A stretch of DNA of 36,419 bases, taken from assembly GCA_045105775.1 (NCBI GenBank), contig JBGCDW010000025.1, forward strand, positions 1 to 36,419. Direction: 5' to 3'. Shown here in pieces: positions 8,407 to 17,044 of this stretch. The notes under the pieces are model-generated. The model was not told the origin of the DNA, searched no databases, and saw nothing but the letters and a program-made list of their open reading frames with translations. How positions within the stretch are numbered: the stretch's first letter is position 1; every line of letters starts with the position of its first letter. This DNA is from Aureispira sp045105775. GTDB lineage: Bacteria; Bacteroidota; Bacteroidia; Chitinophagales; Saprospiraceae. The translations under genes were made by a program, and so were the position numbers.

Positions 8407-11400
8407 TTGCAAAAGCATAGTATTATAAAACAGTATACCGCTTCATTAGATCTCTTTTGGAGAATGTTTGTACTGCTTCTTTTGGGGAGCAGTGCCCCTT
8501 TGTGTGCCCAACAAGACAGCAGCCAAACTCCGCCCTTGAGCAATTGGCGCGAAAAAAGTTTTGTGGTAAAAGATACCTTAATCTTGGACAAACGCCCTGT
8601 TTTTCCAAACTCTATTCTGATTAAAAGTACCCCACCAATCGCTGATTCTACCTTTGCCGTACAAGGCAATCAACTTATTTTTACTCAACGGCCTACGGAT
8701 ACTCTTATTACAATTCGGTATCGTGTTTTTCCTTATAATTTACAAGAAAAAAAACAACACAAAGACATCAGTGCGATTGGTAAAACCTTGCAAAATGATG
8801 GTTTGATCGGTAGCGGTTATCGCTACAATCCTTATGCTACGAATACCGATGCTTTTCAGTTTGGAGACTTGGATTATAGTGGGGTATTTGCGCGTGGTTT
8901 GTCTATTGGTAATAATCAGGATTTGATTTTGAATTCTAATTTTAACCTACAAGTGGCAGGTAAGTTGGGCGATGTGGAAATTTTGGGGGCAATTAGTGAT
9001 AATAATGTGCCTTTGCAGCCTGATGGCAATACCCAGCAATTGGACGAATTTGATCGCATCTTTGTGCAGTTTAAATACGGCCGCCAACGCCTCATTGCGG
9101 GCGATTATAACATCAAACGCCCCGAAGGCAGTTACTTTACCAATTATTACCGCCGTTTGCAGGGTGGACAAGCCTTTACCGATATTAAAATCGGGCGTGG
9201 CCGACTCCAAACAGATGCGAGTTTTGCGGTTTCTAAGGGCAAATTCGCCCGTCAGCAATTTGATGGAGAAGAGGGCAATCAAGGCCCATATCGTTTGCAA
9301 GGAGCTAATGGAGAACCTTTTGTGATTGTCATTGCAGGCACAGAACGCGTGTATATGGATGGAAAACTCCTAACACGAGGCGCGGATCAAGATTATACCA
9401 TTGATTATAATTTAGGCGAAATTACTTTCACGCCCCAGCAACTCATTACCAAAGATCGACGGATTCAAATCGAGTTTAGTTATACTGATTTAACATTTTT
9501 GAGAACCATTGTTACAGCCAATACCGCCTATCAAACCAATCGAACCCGAGTGCGTTTTAATTTGTACTCCGAGCAAGATGCCAAAGGACAGACGGTTGCA
9601 GAATCTCTGTCTGATTCGGCCAAAGCCGTGCTACAACGGGTAGGAGATGCCACCGATCAAGCATTTGTGTCGGGCATTAGTATTCCTGAACAAACGGGCG
9701 AAAATACAGGCGTTATTTTTTATGAATTGAAGGATACCCTGGTTAATGGGGTGCGTTACGATAGTGTGTTGGTTTTTTCTAATAATACAGACTTAGCTAT
9801 TTACAGTGCGCGTTTTTCGGCCATAGAGGGCGGAGGCCATTACATTCGTGTGCAAGGATCGGCCAATGGCGTGGTATACAATTGGGTCGCTCCTGATCCC
9901 TTAACAGGCCGACTAAATGGCACACACGAGCCTGTACGCCTGCTTAATACGCCCAAACAACGGCAATTATACAATTTTGGGGTAGATCAACAACTTGGCA
10001 AACAGGGCAACTTATCGGCTGATATCGCCTTGAGCAATGTAGATGAGAATACTTTTTCTGATATTGGTAATGCAGACAATCAAGGGCTGGCGGCACGCTT
10101 GACGTATCAACAGACCATTCCTATAGCGTGGAAGCCAATAGATACCACCCGTGCAGATAGTTTATTGCCCATTAAAACCAGTTTGCAAATAGAAGGACAT
10201 TATGAATATTTGGCGAAAGCTTTTGAGTTTGTAGAGCCTTATCGAACCCGTGAGTTTGCACGTGATTGGAACATCCAGGTGCCCGAAAAAACAGCCGAGC
10301 ATTTGTACAAGGCCAAAGTGACCTTGCGAGATGTAGATTGGGGGCAAGTGTCGTATCAGTTTAGTGGTTTGAACAAGGAAGCCTTGTACCAAGGAACCAT
10401 GCAAACACTGGCCGCTACGGTGCGTCAGGGGGGATTCTTACTCAAAACCAACAACAGCCTTTTGCAGAGCAATACTTCGGAGAGTAGTAGTCTTTTTGTG
10501 CGCCCCAGATTGGATATATCTTATACCTTTAAGGATTGGCTCAATTGGAAAATTGGAGCGTATGGAGAGCTAGAACAAAATAGCCAAGTAGATTTAGTCA
10601 CGGATACTTTGCAACAAGCAAGTTTTTTCTACAATTTGTACAGAATTTATACCGAATTGCCAGCTTCCGACAAATTATTGCTCAAAGCATCCTACACCAG
10701 ACGCTACGATTATTTGCCCGATCCAGATGGTTTTGTGGCGAATGCTATAGCCGATGCTATCAATGTTTCGGGCAATTGGGAACAGGCTAGAGGCTCGCGT
10801 TTGGAATGGAATATGACCTATCGCAATTTAAACATTCTCAACGAAGACCGAACCACTCAAGAACCCAAGGAAACGTATTTGGGGCGGTTAGAATATTTGC
10901 TTAATATTAAGCGTGGCTTTATTCGCTCTAGTACGATTTATCAACTAGGTTCGGGACAGCAACAAAAAATTGAGTACAATTATGTCAAAGTAGAGCAGGG
11001 GCAAGGGGCGTTTATTTGGGTGGATAGAAACGGCGACGAAGTACAACAAGTGGACGAATTTGAACAAGCACAATTCCAAGATCAAGCCGATTATATCCGC
11101 GTTACCTTGCTTACAGGCGAATTCATTCGAACCAATAATGTGTTGTTTAGCCAAAGCTTAACCATTCGCCCCAAGGTCTTGATTCGCGCCAAGCGCAAAA
11201 AACAAAAAAACAAAGCACAAAAGAAATTGCCCTTTGTATTGGATGCCTTGCAGCGTTTTTCTACCCGAAGCATCTTCAAAATTGATCGCAAAACTTTTGA
11301 TGGCGCACAGGAAGTAGTGGCTTTCAACCCCTTTCAGTTGGATGTGGCCAATGATGCCTTGGTCACGGTCAGTTCTGGTATTAATAATAATGTCTATTTT

Positions 11401-11892
11401 AATAGAACTGGCACCTATGGCTGGGAATTTAGCCAACGCGACAATCGCAGCCGAACTCTACTGAGCACAGGCTTTGAAACCCGCAATTTTCAAGAATACA
11501 GCCTCAACCAACGCCTCAACATCAAGCCGGGCAAACGAGAACAAGGCAAAGCCCCTTCGGCCGCCTTTAGAAACCTGCGGTTTCAGGCTTCCTGCCTCGC
11601 GGCACTCGGCCAACAAAGCAACAGCTCGGAATTTTTTCCAGAGCGCGACTATAGCGTGCGTTTTTACAAGGTGCAGCCCCAATTTACGGCCCTCTACAAA
11701 AAAGCCTTTCGCGTCATTCTCAAATACCAATACCAATTCAAAAAGAATGAAATCAGTACCCTAGACCAACTCCAAAGCCACGATATAACGACCGAAGTTC
11801 ACTACAACCAAGCCGCCAAAACAACGCTCAAAGCGGGCTTTTCCTTGGTACAAATGCAGTTTGATGGCGATCCAACTTCGCCTGTGGGCTAG
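8407..11892 (+). CDS. Large Bacteroidota outer-membrane beta-barrel protein, ended early by TAG
   Basis: The frame gives 1161 residues from TTG 8407, or 1142 from ATG 8464; the latter begins MFVLLLLGSSAPLCAQQ, which is the core of a signal peptide. The body is rich in alternating-hydrophobic strands and in phrases typical of a widespread uncharacterised Bacteroidota surface protein: NNQDLILNSNFNLQVAGKLG, LIAGDYNIKRPEGSYFTNYY, VYMDGKLLTRGADQDYTIDY. It should sit in the outer membrane. The role is unknown. The frame stops at TAG 11890-11892, but the same frame continues after it for 55 residues and ends in a classic barrel ending (RAEIRATF, then TAG). The stop therefore looks like a nonsense mutation of a Tyr codon, or is read through. 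Confidence 0.75.
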   Translation: MQKHSIIKQYTASLDLFWRMFVLLLLGSSAPLCAQQDSSQTPPLSNWREKSFVVKDTLILDKRPVFPNSILIKSTPPIADSTFAVQGNQLIFTQRPTDTLITIRYRVFPYNLQEKKQHKDISAIGKTLQNDGLIGSGYRYNPYATNTDAFQFGDLDYSGVFARGLSIGNNQDLILNSNFNLQVAGKLGDVEILGAISDNNVPLQPDGNTQQLDEFDRIFVQFKYGRQRLIAGDYNIKRPEGSYFTNYYRRLQGGQAFTDIKIGRGRLQTDASFAVSKGKFARQQFDGEEGNQGPYRLQGANGEPFVIVIAGTERVYMDGKLLTRGADQDYTIDYNLGEITFTPQQLITKDRRIQIEFSYTDLTFLRTIVTANTAYQTNRTRVRFNLYSEQDAKGQTVAESLSDSAKAVLQRVGDATDQAFVSGISIPEQTGENTGVIFYELKDTLVNGVRYDSVLVFSNNTDLAIYSARFSAIEGGGHYIRVQGSANGVVYNWVAPDPLTGRLNGTHEPVRLLNTPKQRQLYNFGVDQQLGKQGNLSADIALSNVDENTFSDIGNADNQGLAARLTYQQTIPIAWKPIDTTRADSLLPIKTSLQIEGHYEYLAKAFEFVEPYRTREFARDWNIQVPEKTAEHLYKAKVTLRDVDWGQVSYQFSGLNKEALYQGTMQTLAATVRQGGFLLKTNNSLLQSNTSESSSLFVRPRLDISYTFKDWLNWKIGAYGELEQNSQVDLVTDTLQQASFFYNLYRIYTELPASDKLLLKASYTRRYDYLPDPDGFVANAIADAINVSGNWEQARGSRLEWNMTYRNLNILNEDRTTQEPKETYLGRLEYLLNIKRGFIRSSTIYQLGSGQQQKIEYNYVKVEQGQGAFIWVDRNGDEVQQVDEFEQAQFQDQADYIRVTLLTGEFIRTNNVLFSQSLTIRPKVLIRAKRKKQKNKAQKKLPFVLDALQRFSTRSIFKIDRKTFDGAQEVVAFNPFQLDVANDALVTVSSGINNNVYFNRTGTYGWEFSQRDNRSRTLLSTGFETRNFQEYSLNQRLNIKPGKREQGKAPSAAFRNLRFQASCLAALGQQSNSSEFFPERDYSVRFYKVQPQFTALYKKAFRVILKYQYQFKKNEISTLDQLQSHDITTEVHYNQAAKTTLKAGFSLVQMQFDGDPTSPVG

Positions 11893-12060
11893 ACCATGAC
11901 CGAAGGGCTGCAAGCAGGCAGCAATTATCTATGGAACCTTTCCTTAACTCAAGCTTTGTCTAGAAACATTCAACTGACTTTTAGTTATGAAGGGCGCAAG
12001 ACGGGGGGCGCGGATAATGTGGTGCATGTGGGGCGGGCGGAGATTCGGGCTACTTTTTAG
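11893..12060 (+). pseudogene. Severed C-terminus of the outer-membrane protein
   Basis: Directly after the TAG at 11890-11892 the frame is open for 55 codons to TAG 12058-12060. It encodes TMTEGLQAGSNYLWNLSLTQ, then alternating strands (NIQLTFSYEGRK) and ends RAEIRATF. A terminal Phe and alternating residues are the signal used by the BAM complex to insert barrels, so the truncated product would lack its insertion signal. This stretch has no start of its own apart from ATG 11896. Confidence 0.75.
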
Positions 12061-12063
12061 GGG

Positions 12064-12723
12064 TTAATGGCCGTAATTTGAGTTTAATCTTGTAAAGATA
12101 GTTTGAGCTTGATGAATATTTGCACCCATAATTTCAGTAATAGGAATGCTATAATTCTTGATAATCGTGACTAAATCTTCAGCTTTTTCTATATAGTTTT
12201 CAGCTTTTTCTCTATCACGAATTTCGTCCATGATTTGCCGAGTCTGACCTATGAAGTCCACTGTTTTGAGTATCTTTCTCAAAGGGAAAAATTGTGCAGG
12301 AATGGGTTTGTTTGTTCTAAGGTGAACAAATTTTTCTTCCTCTAAATCAAAATAAATTTGCCAACTCCAATCCAAATTCTTTATTTCCTTTTGTTCTTGT
12401 GTAAAAGGTTTTAGGACACCATACAAGGTAGAGAGCCTTTGATGACCATCCAAAATATAGCTTAGGGGATAAGCTTCTGTTTTGTTAATTTTGAATGGGC
12501 CTATTTGATCCAAAGTAAGACAACTTTCCGAGCTTGTCCAAAACAATAAATTCCCTATGGGATAACTTTTGTAAATACTGTCAAACAATAAAATCATATC
12601 ATTAGCTTTCCAAACAAAAGGTCGTTGGAAATTCGGGACTAATAACTCTCCTCTTTCTATTCCACTAATAATATCCGCTAAGTGTTGAATGTCTGGCTTT
12701 ACAGTGAGTCGCTGATTTTTCAT
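12064..12723 (-). pseudogene. Truncated DUF262 (GmrSD-type, ParB-like) protein
   Basis: The 219 residues match the N-terminal half of DUF262 proteins: VPNFQRPFVWK (around 29-39), LLFDSIYKSYPIGNLLFW, and the signature ILDGHQRLSTLYGVL. DUF262 is the ParB/sulfiredoxin-like NTPase domain of GmrSD-type restriction enzymes and other defence proteins. It ends right at the conserved IFTRLNS (usually IFxRVNSxGxxL) with three more residues and a stop, whereas relatives run on for another 150-400 residues. The stop lies four bases from the end of the outer-membrane protein gene, so a deletion junction near 12061-12075 is likely. Upstream is another broken gene (12746-13345) on the same strand. Confidence 0.8.
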
Positions 12724-12745
12724 TACAGTAGTTGCTTTATTTTAT

Positions 12746-13345
12746 CTATGATGGTTGATAGTTCTTGGTGGTTGGCTTTTCCTTGTAGATCCGTTCTGAC
12801 TTGTTCCTTTGTTCTGTACGTTTTTCAAAGGAAAGACCCTTAAATATTATATCTATTTCTTGATTAGTATTAGCAGTATCTTGATAGACAATAATTTTTT
12901 GTTCAGCAACTCTAGACAAATTCAAAATACAATGAACGGAGGGTTGAGAGTAACCATGAATTTTAGTATCAAATTTATATTCTTCCACCACTTCTGACTT
13001 TAGCTCCTCATAATATCGGAGTGTAGTAGCTAAGTCAAAGTAGAAAGAATCATTTTTGATATTAAGACTAAATTTTATAGGTCTTGTATCGTGCTTTTTG
13101 TAAATTAAATCCTTGAAATTCCCAGCAAAATCGTATTCCTAAGAATGATATATAAGTGGCTTAGAGTGAGTTTTAGTAAGGTTATCATTATCTGGTGCTA
13201 TAGATTTGGCCAACATCGTTAGCAAGCGCATAATGGCACTTTTACCAGAGCTATTTTTACCAATTAGAATAGTAATAGGTTTTAGCTCTAGTGTTTGTTT
13301 TTCTTTGAAGACTTTATAACTTTCAAAAGTTACTTGTTGGATCAT
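12746..13345 (-). pseudogene. Decayed AAA ATPase (DUF3696/OLD-like N-terminus) with in-frame amber codon
   Basis: From ATG 13345 the frame reads MIQQVTFESYKVF..., with Walker A IGKNSSGKSAIM (Gly29-Ser36) as in predicted ATPases of the DUF3696/AAA15 group. It meets TAG at 13139-13141 after 68 codons. The same frame is open beyond it (EYDFAGNFKDLIYKKHDTRP...) to TAG near 12746, adding about 130 residues that read as a natural continuation of such ATPases. The ABC signature, Walker B and H-loop are missing, so both a nonsense change and a C-terminal loss have occurred. The order ATPase then DUF262 on one strand suggests the two were one defence operon. The product is almost surely inactive. Confidence 0.75.
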
Positions 13346-13504
13346 ATACCTTTTTTCAATTCAAGGAGAAATAATAATAGATACTCAATATAGTGGAATC
13401 TATGTTAAGTTAAAAATCATCCTTTCTTTTTGTAATCAAATTGACTTTTATAGTTATTTTGATAGCCAGTTATAAGGAACAAATTTAGAAATAATTGACC
13501 AATT

Positions 13505-13939
13505 ATGCAGGATTATATACTACAAGAAGCAATTCCAGACCAAATACTGGAACGAGGCTTTGATTATTACGAAAATGGCAATGTAATAGAAGTGGAAGAA
13601 GTGGAAGACGGAGAATATACGGCTGTTGTACAGGGAATGGAAGTGTATACGGTTTACATCAAAATTGTAGACGAGGACATGGTTGCAGAACACAACTGTA
13701 CCTGTCCTTATGACTGGGGCGTATATTGCAAGCATTTTGTAGCGGTTGTAGAAGCTATGGAGGCTGGGGAATATACGGCTGCTACGGATGAAACAGCTTA
13801 TTATTATGCTTTTCAAAAGTTAAAAAATAGTATAGAAGGAATGAGTAAGCAAGAATTGAAGGAATTGATATTAGCGATCTCCAAAAGGGACAAATCACTT
13901 CAAAAAACACTAATTTATTGGTTGGATGATTCTCTATAA
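13505..13939 (+). CDS. Small SWIM zinc-finger protein
   Basis: The 144-residue acidic protein has a SWIM motif CTCPYDWGVYCKH (Cys65, Cys67, Cys75, His77; CxC-x7-CxH), which binds zinc and is thought to contact DNA or proteins. The region before it (IPDQILERGFDYYENGNV) is the usual lead-in of bacterial SWIM proteins. Most relatives are larger and often accompany SNF2 helicases; this one is free-standing and no helicase of that kind lies nearby. The C-terminal part (KLKNSIEGMSKQELKELILAI...) is helical and unassigned. It sits between the decayed ATPase (divergent) and the GldN-like gene. Confidence 0.75.
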   Translation: MQDYILQEAIPDQILERGFDYYENGNVIEVEEVEDGEYTAVVQGMEVYTVYIKIVDEDMVAEHNCTCPYDWGVYCKHFVAVVEAMEAGEYTAATDETAYYYAFQKLKNSIEGMSKQELKELILAISKRDKSLQKTLIYWLDDSL

Positions 13940-14013
13940 TAGGATGCTTTTTAGAAAAGTTACCTATCTTCATTCTCTTTATATACTACACCACCCAAAC
14001 CATCAAATAAACC

Positions 14014-15102
14014 ATGCACTTGTTTAAGAACGCCCTATTTACCCTGCTGTTTTTTGCCCTTTTCTTCACTACCCATGGCCAAACGACCAAAAGCCTAATA
14101 GACAATCCAGACATTAGCTGGGTGGCCGAAGCCTATACTTATTACGCGCCCAGTACCAATTCCTTGGATTTGGGCAAAGAGGAAATGAAAAAATTATACC
14201 ATATAGAAGAACGCAATTCGGCTCGTTTGTTAAAATTGGTAGATGTATTGAGTGATGATAATTTGTATGCGAGGGAGAAGGAATTGGCAACCTTTATGCT
14301 GCATCTAGATGCTTCCAAAGTGAAGGTATACACCAGTTCGGATTTAGAAAGCACTTATACAGCCAAAGAGTACCAAAATAAAAAAAGTGCCATAGATACC
14401 ATTATCACCTTTGATCCCCAAACCTATGAAGAGATTGTACAAGTGATTGTCAGTGCCTTTGATGAAGGGCAAGTAGAAGTATTTAAGGTCAAGCAGTTGA
14501 TTTATTATAATAACAAAACCAAGCAGCTCAACAGCGTGCCCGTGGCTATTGCGCCTATGCTGACTTTGCTTAAGAATACAGGAGGAGTAGAGGTGGAAGC
14601 AGAAGGACATATGGAATTGTTCTGGTTGCCCATTACTGCTCTGCAACAGCCCCTTAAGTTAGATAAAAGCAACTATAATTATGCCATCAGAATGACACGC
14701 AACATCAATGAAAAGGAAATGAAGGTGTTAAAAGGCGATTGGACATTGGGACAAGTGGTTAAAGACATGGTAGCAGATGGAACCAAAAATCCAACAACGA
14801 CAAAAATGTACCAAAATATAGGGTACATGGAAGCCATGAGCCCTGATGAAGTCGAAAACTTTGGAAATAGTGTAGATACAATTATCACGTTCGATCCAGA
14901 GACGTTTGAGGAAATAGTGCAAGTGGTGACCGATGCCTTTGATGCCAATGATGTAAAATCTCTTCGGTTGGTGCAAGATTGGGTGTGGGATACCAAAAAG
15001 CAACAACTGAATGTGCGTTTGATTGCTTACGCGCCTGTTCAACATCCAAAAGATGATAAGGGTTGGTTGAAGCCTTTGTTTTATAAGAAGCCTTGGGAGT
15101 AG
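14014..15102 (+). CDS. GldN/PorN-like protein with two repeated modules
   Basis: The 362-residue secreted protein (signal peptide about 1-23, ending FFTTHGQ) has two copies of one module: DTIITFDPQTYEEIVQVIVSAFD at 128-150 and DTIITFDPETFEEIVQVVTDAFD at 288-310, each followed by a strand ending IAPM or YAPV. The segment recalls GldN/PorN, the periplasmic ring partner of GldK in the type IX secretion and gliding machine of Bacteroidota. Here there is no gldKLM next to it, so this is an orphan paralogue, or a related protein with another role. The extra internal copy is visible directly; the GldN name is family inference. Confidence 0.6.
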   Translation: MHLFKNALFTLLFFALFFTTHGQTTKSLIDNPDISWVAEAYTYYAPSTNSLDLGKEEMKKLYHIEERNSARLLKLVDVLSDDNLYAREKELATFMLHLDASKVKVYTSSDLESTYTAKEYQNKKSAIDTIITFDPQTYEEIVQVIVSAFDEGQVEVFKVKQLIYYNNKTKQLNSVPVAIAPMLTLLKNTGGVEVEAEGHMELFWLPITALQQPLKLDKSNYNYAIRMTRNINEKEMKVLKGDWTLGQVVKDMVADGTKNPTTTKMYQNIGYMEAMSPDEVENFGNSVDTIITFDPETFEEIVQVVTDAFDANDVKSLRLVQDWVWDTKKQQLNVRLIAYAPVQHPKDDKGWLKPLFYKKPWE

Positions 15103-15189
15103 GATTGGAACTTTTTTTTTGGTCGGGAGTGTTTAGAAATTGTTATTTTGTGGCGGTATTATTTTTATTGTAAAAATAGATAAGAAGGC

Positions 15190-16290
15190 ATGTATATTAA
15201 ATCGTTGGCAGCTAGGAATAATAGAGAAAAGTGGGAACTGGAAAAAGTTACCTTTGATTATAATTTTACCCTATTTGTGGGTATATCAGGTGCAGGAAAG
15301 ACACAAATACTGAAGGCACTTGATAACTTACGCCATATCGTGAGTGGAGGAAGTATAGGAAACTTTGAATGGGATGTAATCCTAGAGTTGGAGAATGGTA
15401 AACAATATCAATGGGCTGGAAGTTTTTATTATGATGACTCTGGTGAGAGCAATATAGGGGGCATTAGTTTTCCTTTGGTAGATAAGGAAATTTTAAGAGA
15501 ATTGGATACTAATATCCTCATAATAGATAGGAATCGGTCGGACATTTTATTCAATGGCGTAAAGCTTCCGAAGATGAGTAAAAGAAACTCTGCAATAACA
15601 TTATTTATAGAGGAAGAACCGCTAAAAGATATTGGTTGGTTGTTGAATAAAATTATTTATAGAAACAATGCAGAGCGAAGACAGCCACTTATCATTGATA
15701 AAAAACAAGATCCAACGAATTTGGTTACAGATAGTTTGGAGGAAATTAAGAAAATGCCAATAGATAACTTGGTTAAGTATTATCTAGCGCAACAAAAAAA
15801 ACTGCCTATAATTAGAGAAATAGAAGGAGTGTATAATTCGATCTTTGAAGATGTAGATTTTATATACATGAGCAAAAGATTAGAACATGACTATATCAAA
15901 CTAGCTGTATCAATTAGGCATAAAAATAATTTTATGCCAATAGAACAGGAAAAAATGTCTTCTGGAATGTTGCGTGTACTCATGCTTCTAATCGATTTGT
16001 ATTTTTCTCCAGATGGCTCGATCTTTCTCATAGATGAAATCGAAAATAGTTTAGGTATCAATTGCTTGGACGAGTATGTGTATCAATTGCATCATGCCAA
16101 TCCAAATATTCAAATTATTGCTACCAGTCACCATCCTTATATTATTAATAATATTCCTTATCAACAATGGAAAGTTGTTAAAAGAAAAGGGGCGGCTATC
16201 AGTGTGGTCAATGCAGAAGATTTGGGTATAGGACAGTCGCGCCAAGAGGCGTTTATTCAGCTTAATAAAGTGCTAAAAAGTAAGAGCTGA
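15190..16290 (+). CDS. ABC/AAA15-type ATPase of a two-gene defence-like pair
   Basis: The 366-residue protein is an SMC/ABC-like ATPase of the OLD/AAA15 kind: Walker A GISGAGKT (31-38), signature-like MSSGMLRVL (256-264), Walker B IFLIDEIENS (278-287) and H-loop ATSHHPYI (311-318). No transmembrane or coiled-coil arm is evident; the middle (about 60-240) is a variable region. Its stop TGA overlaps the ATG of the next gene by one base (TGATG), a sign of coupled translation. ATPases of this build paired with a TOPRIM-like protein are known from PARIS (AriA/AriB) and related antiphage systems, in which the ATPase senses a trigger and releases the nuclease. That role is inferred here. Confidence 0.75.
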   Translation: MYIKSLAARNNREKWELEKVTFDYNFTLFVGISGAGKTQILKALDNLRHIVSGGSIGNFEWDVILELENGKQYQWAGSFYYDDSGESNIGGISFPLVDKEILRELDTNILIIDRNRSDILFNGVKLPKMSKRNSAITLFIEEEPLKDIGWLLNKIIYRNNAERRQPLIIDKKQDPTNLVTDSLEEIKKMPIDNLVKYYLAQQKKLPIIREIEGVYNSIFEDVDFIYMSKRLEHDYIKLAVSIRHKNNFMPIEQEKMSSGMLRVLMLLIDLYFSPDGSIFLIDEIENSLGINCLDEYVYQLHHANPNIQIIATSHHPYIINNIPYQQWKVVKRKGAAISVVNAEDLGIGQSRQEAFIQLNKVLKSKS

Positions 16291-17033
16291 TGAACTGTTA
16301 TTTTGTATTTGAAGGCCAAACAGAACCTATCGTTTATAAGGAGTGGTTGAGGATATTGGTGCCCGATTTGGAGGAAGTAGATTTTCCAAATCAGGTAGTT
16401 AATAACCATTACATTCAGTTTAGTGATATGGGACTCCCCCAATTGTATCAAGTAGTGCAGGATGCTATTACTGATATTAATGAGGCAGAAAACCAGTTTG
16501 ACTATTTAGTAGTGGTCATGGATGCTGACCAACTGACGGTAGAAAGACGTAGAGCGAAATTGCTGGAATATCTGGAAGAACAGGTAAATGTTGAAAGTAA
16601 TTTGTACAAACGTTTACCAAGTTTTTGCCAACTAGTTATTATAGTTCAACAAGTGACAATAGAAACATGGTTTTTAGGAAATACATCTTTTGTTCCAAAT
16701 CATCCCAGCAGTTCTTTACTAAGAGAATACAAGGCATATTTTGATGTTTGCAACCATGATCCAGAATTAATGGCTGCCGATTTTGTTTCTGTTGATAAGT
16801 CAACGTTGTTTGGTTATTCGACACGTGCACAATTTCATGCAAAATACTTTAATGAAGTTTTTAAAGAGCGAACGAGAGCAGGTTACAGAAAAAGCAAACC
16901 CAAAGAGGTAACACAACCTTCTTACCTAAATCAACTTCTCAAACGCCAAAACGATACAGAGCATTTAGCCTCTTTTAAAACCTTCCTAGATTTTTGTACA
17001 AAACTCAATAAACAAGTAGAAGGAACAGAATAG
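16290..17033 (+). CDS. TOPRIM-like (DUF4276/DUF4435-type) partner protein
   Basis: The 247-residue protein begins CYFVFEGQTEPIVYKEWL, where Glu8 and the EGQTE context match the first acidic motif of TOPRIM-like nucleases, and continues with YLVVVMDADQ (Asp78, Asp80) as the DxD motif. VTIETWFLGN (Glu125, Trp127) is the E-x-W helix shared by the DUF4276/DUF4435 group. The C-terminal half is alpha-helical and basic (KERTRAGYRKSKPKEV). It is coupled by a one-base overlap to the ATPase gene at 15190. By analogy with AriB it could cut tRNA or DNA when released, but its exact family and substrate are not settled by reading alone. Confidence 0.7.
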   Translation: MNCYFVFEGQTEPIVYKEWLRILVPDLEEVDFPNQVVNNHYIQFSDMGLPQLYQVVQDAITDINEAENQFDYLVVVMDADQLTVERRRAKLLEYLEEQVNVESNLYKRLPSFCQLVIIVQQVTIETWFLGNTSFVPNHPSSSLLREYKAYFDVCNHDPELMAADFVSVDKSTLFGYSTRAQFHAKYFNEVFKERTRAGYRKSKPKEVTQPSYLNQLLKRQNDTEHLASFKTFLDFCTKLNKQVEGTE

Positions 17034-17044
17034 CATAAATTACC

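Noticed and set aside
11890..13141. Two in-frame TAG codons (11890 and 13139) as a sign that TAG is recoded in this organism
   Set aside because: TAG ends several healthy genes here, such as ybbR (28455), the helicase-like gene (28486-28484), ybaK's upstream neighbour and the barrel frame itself (12058). Two independent nonsense mutations in decaying genes explain the data better.
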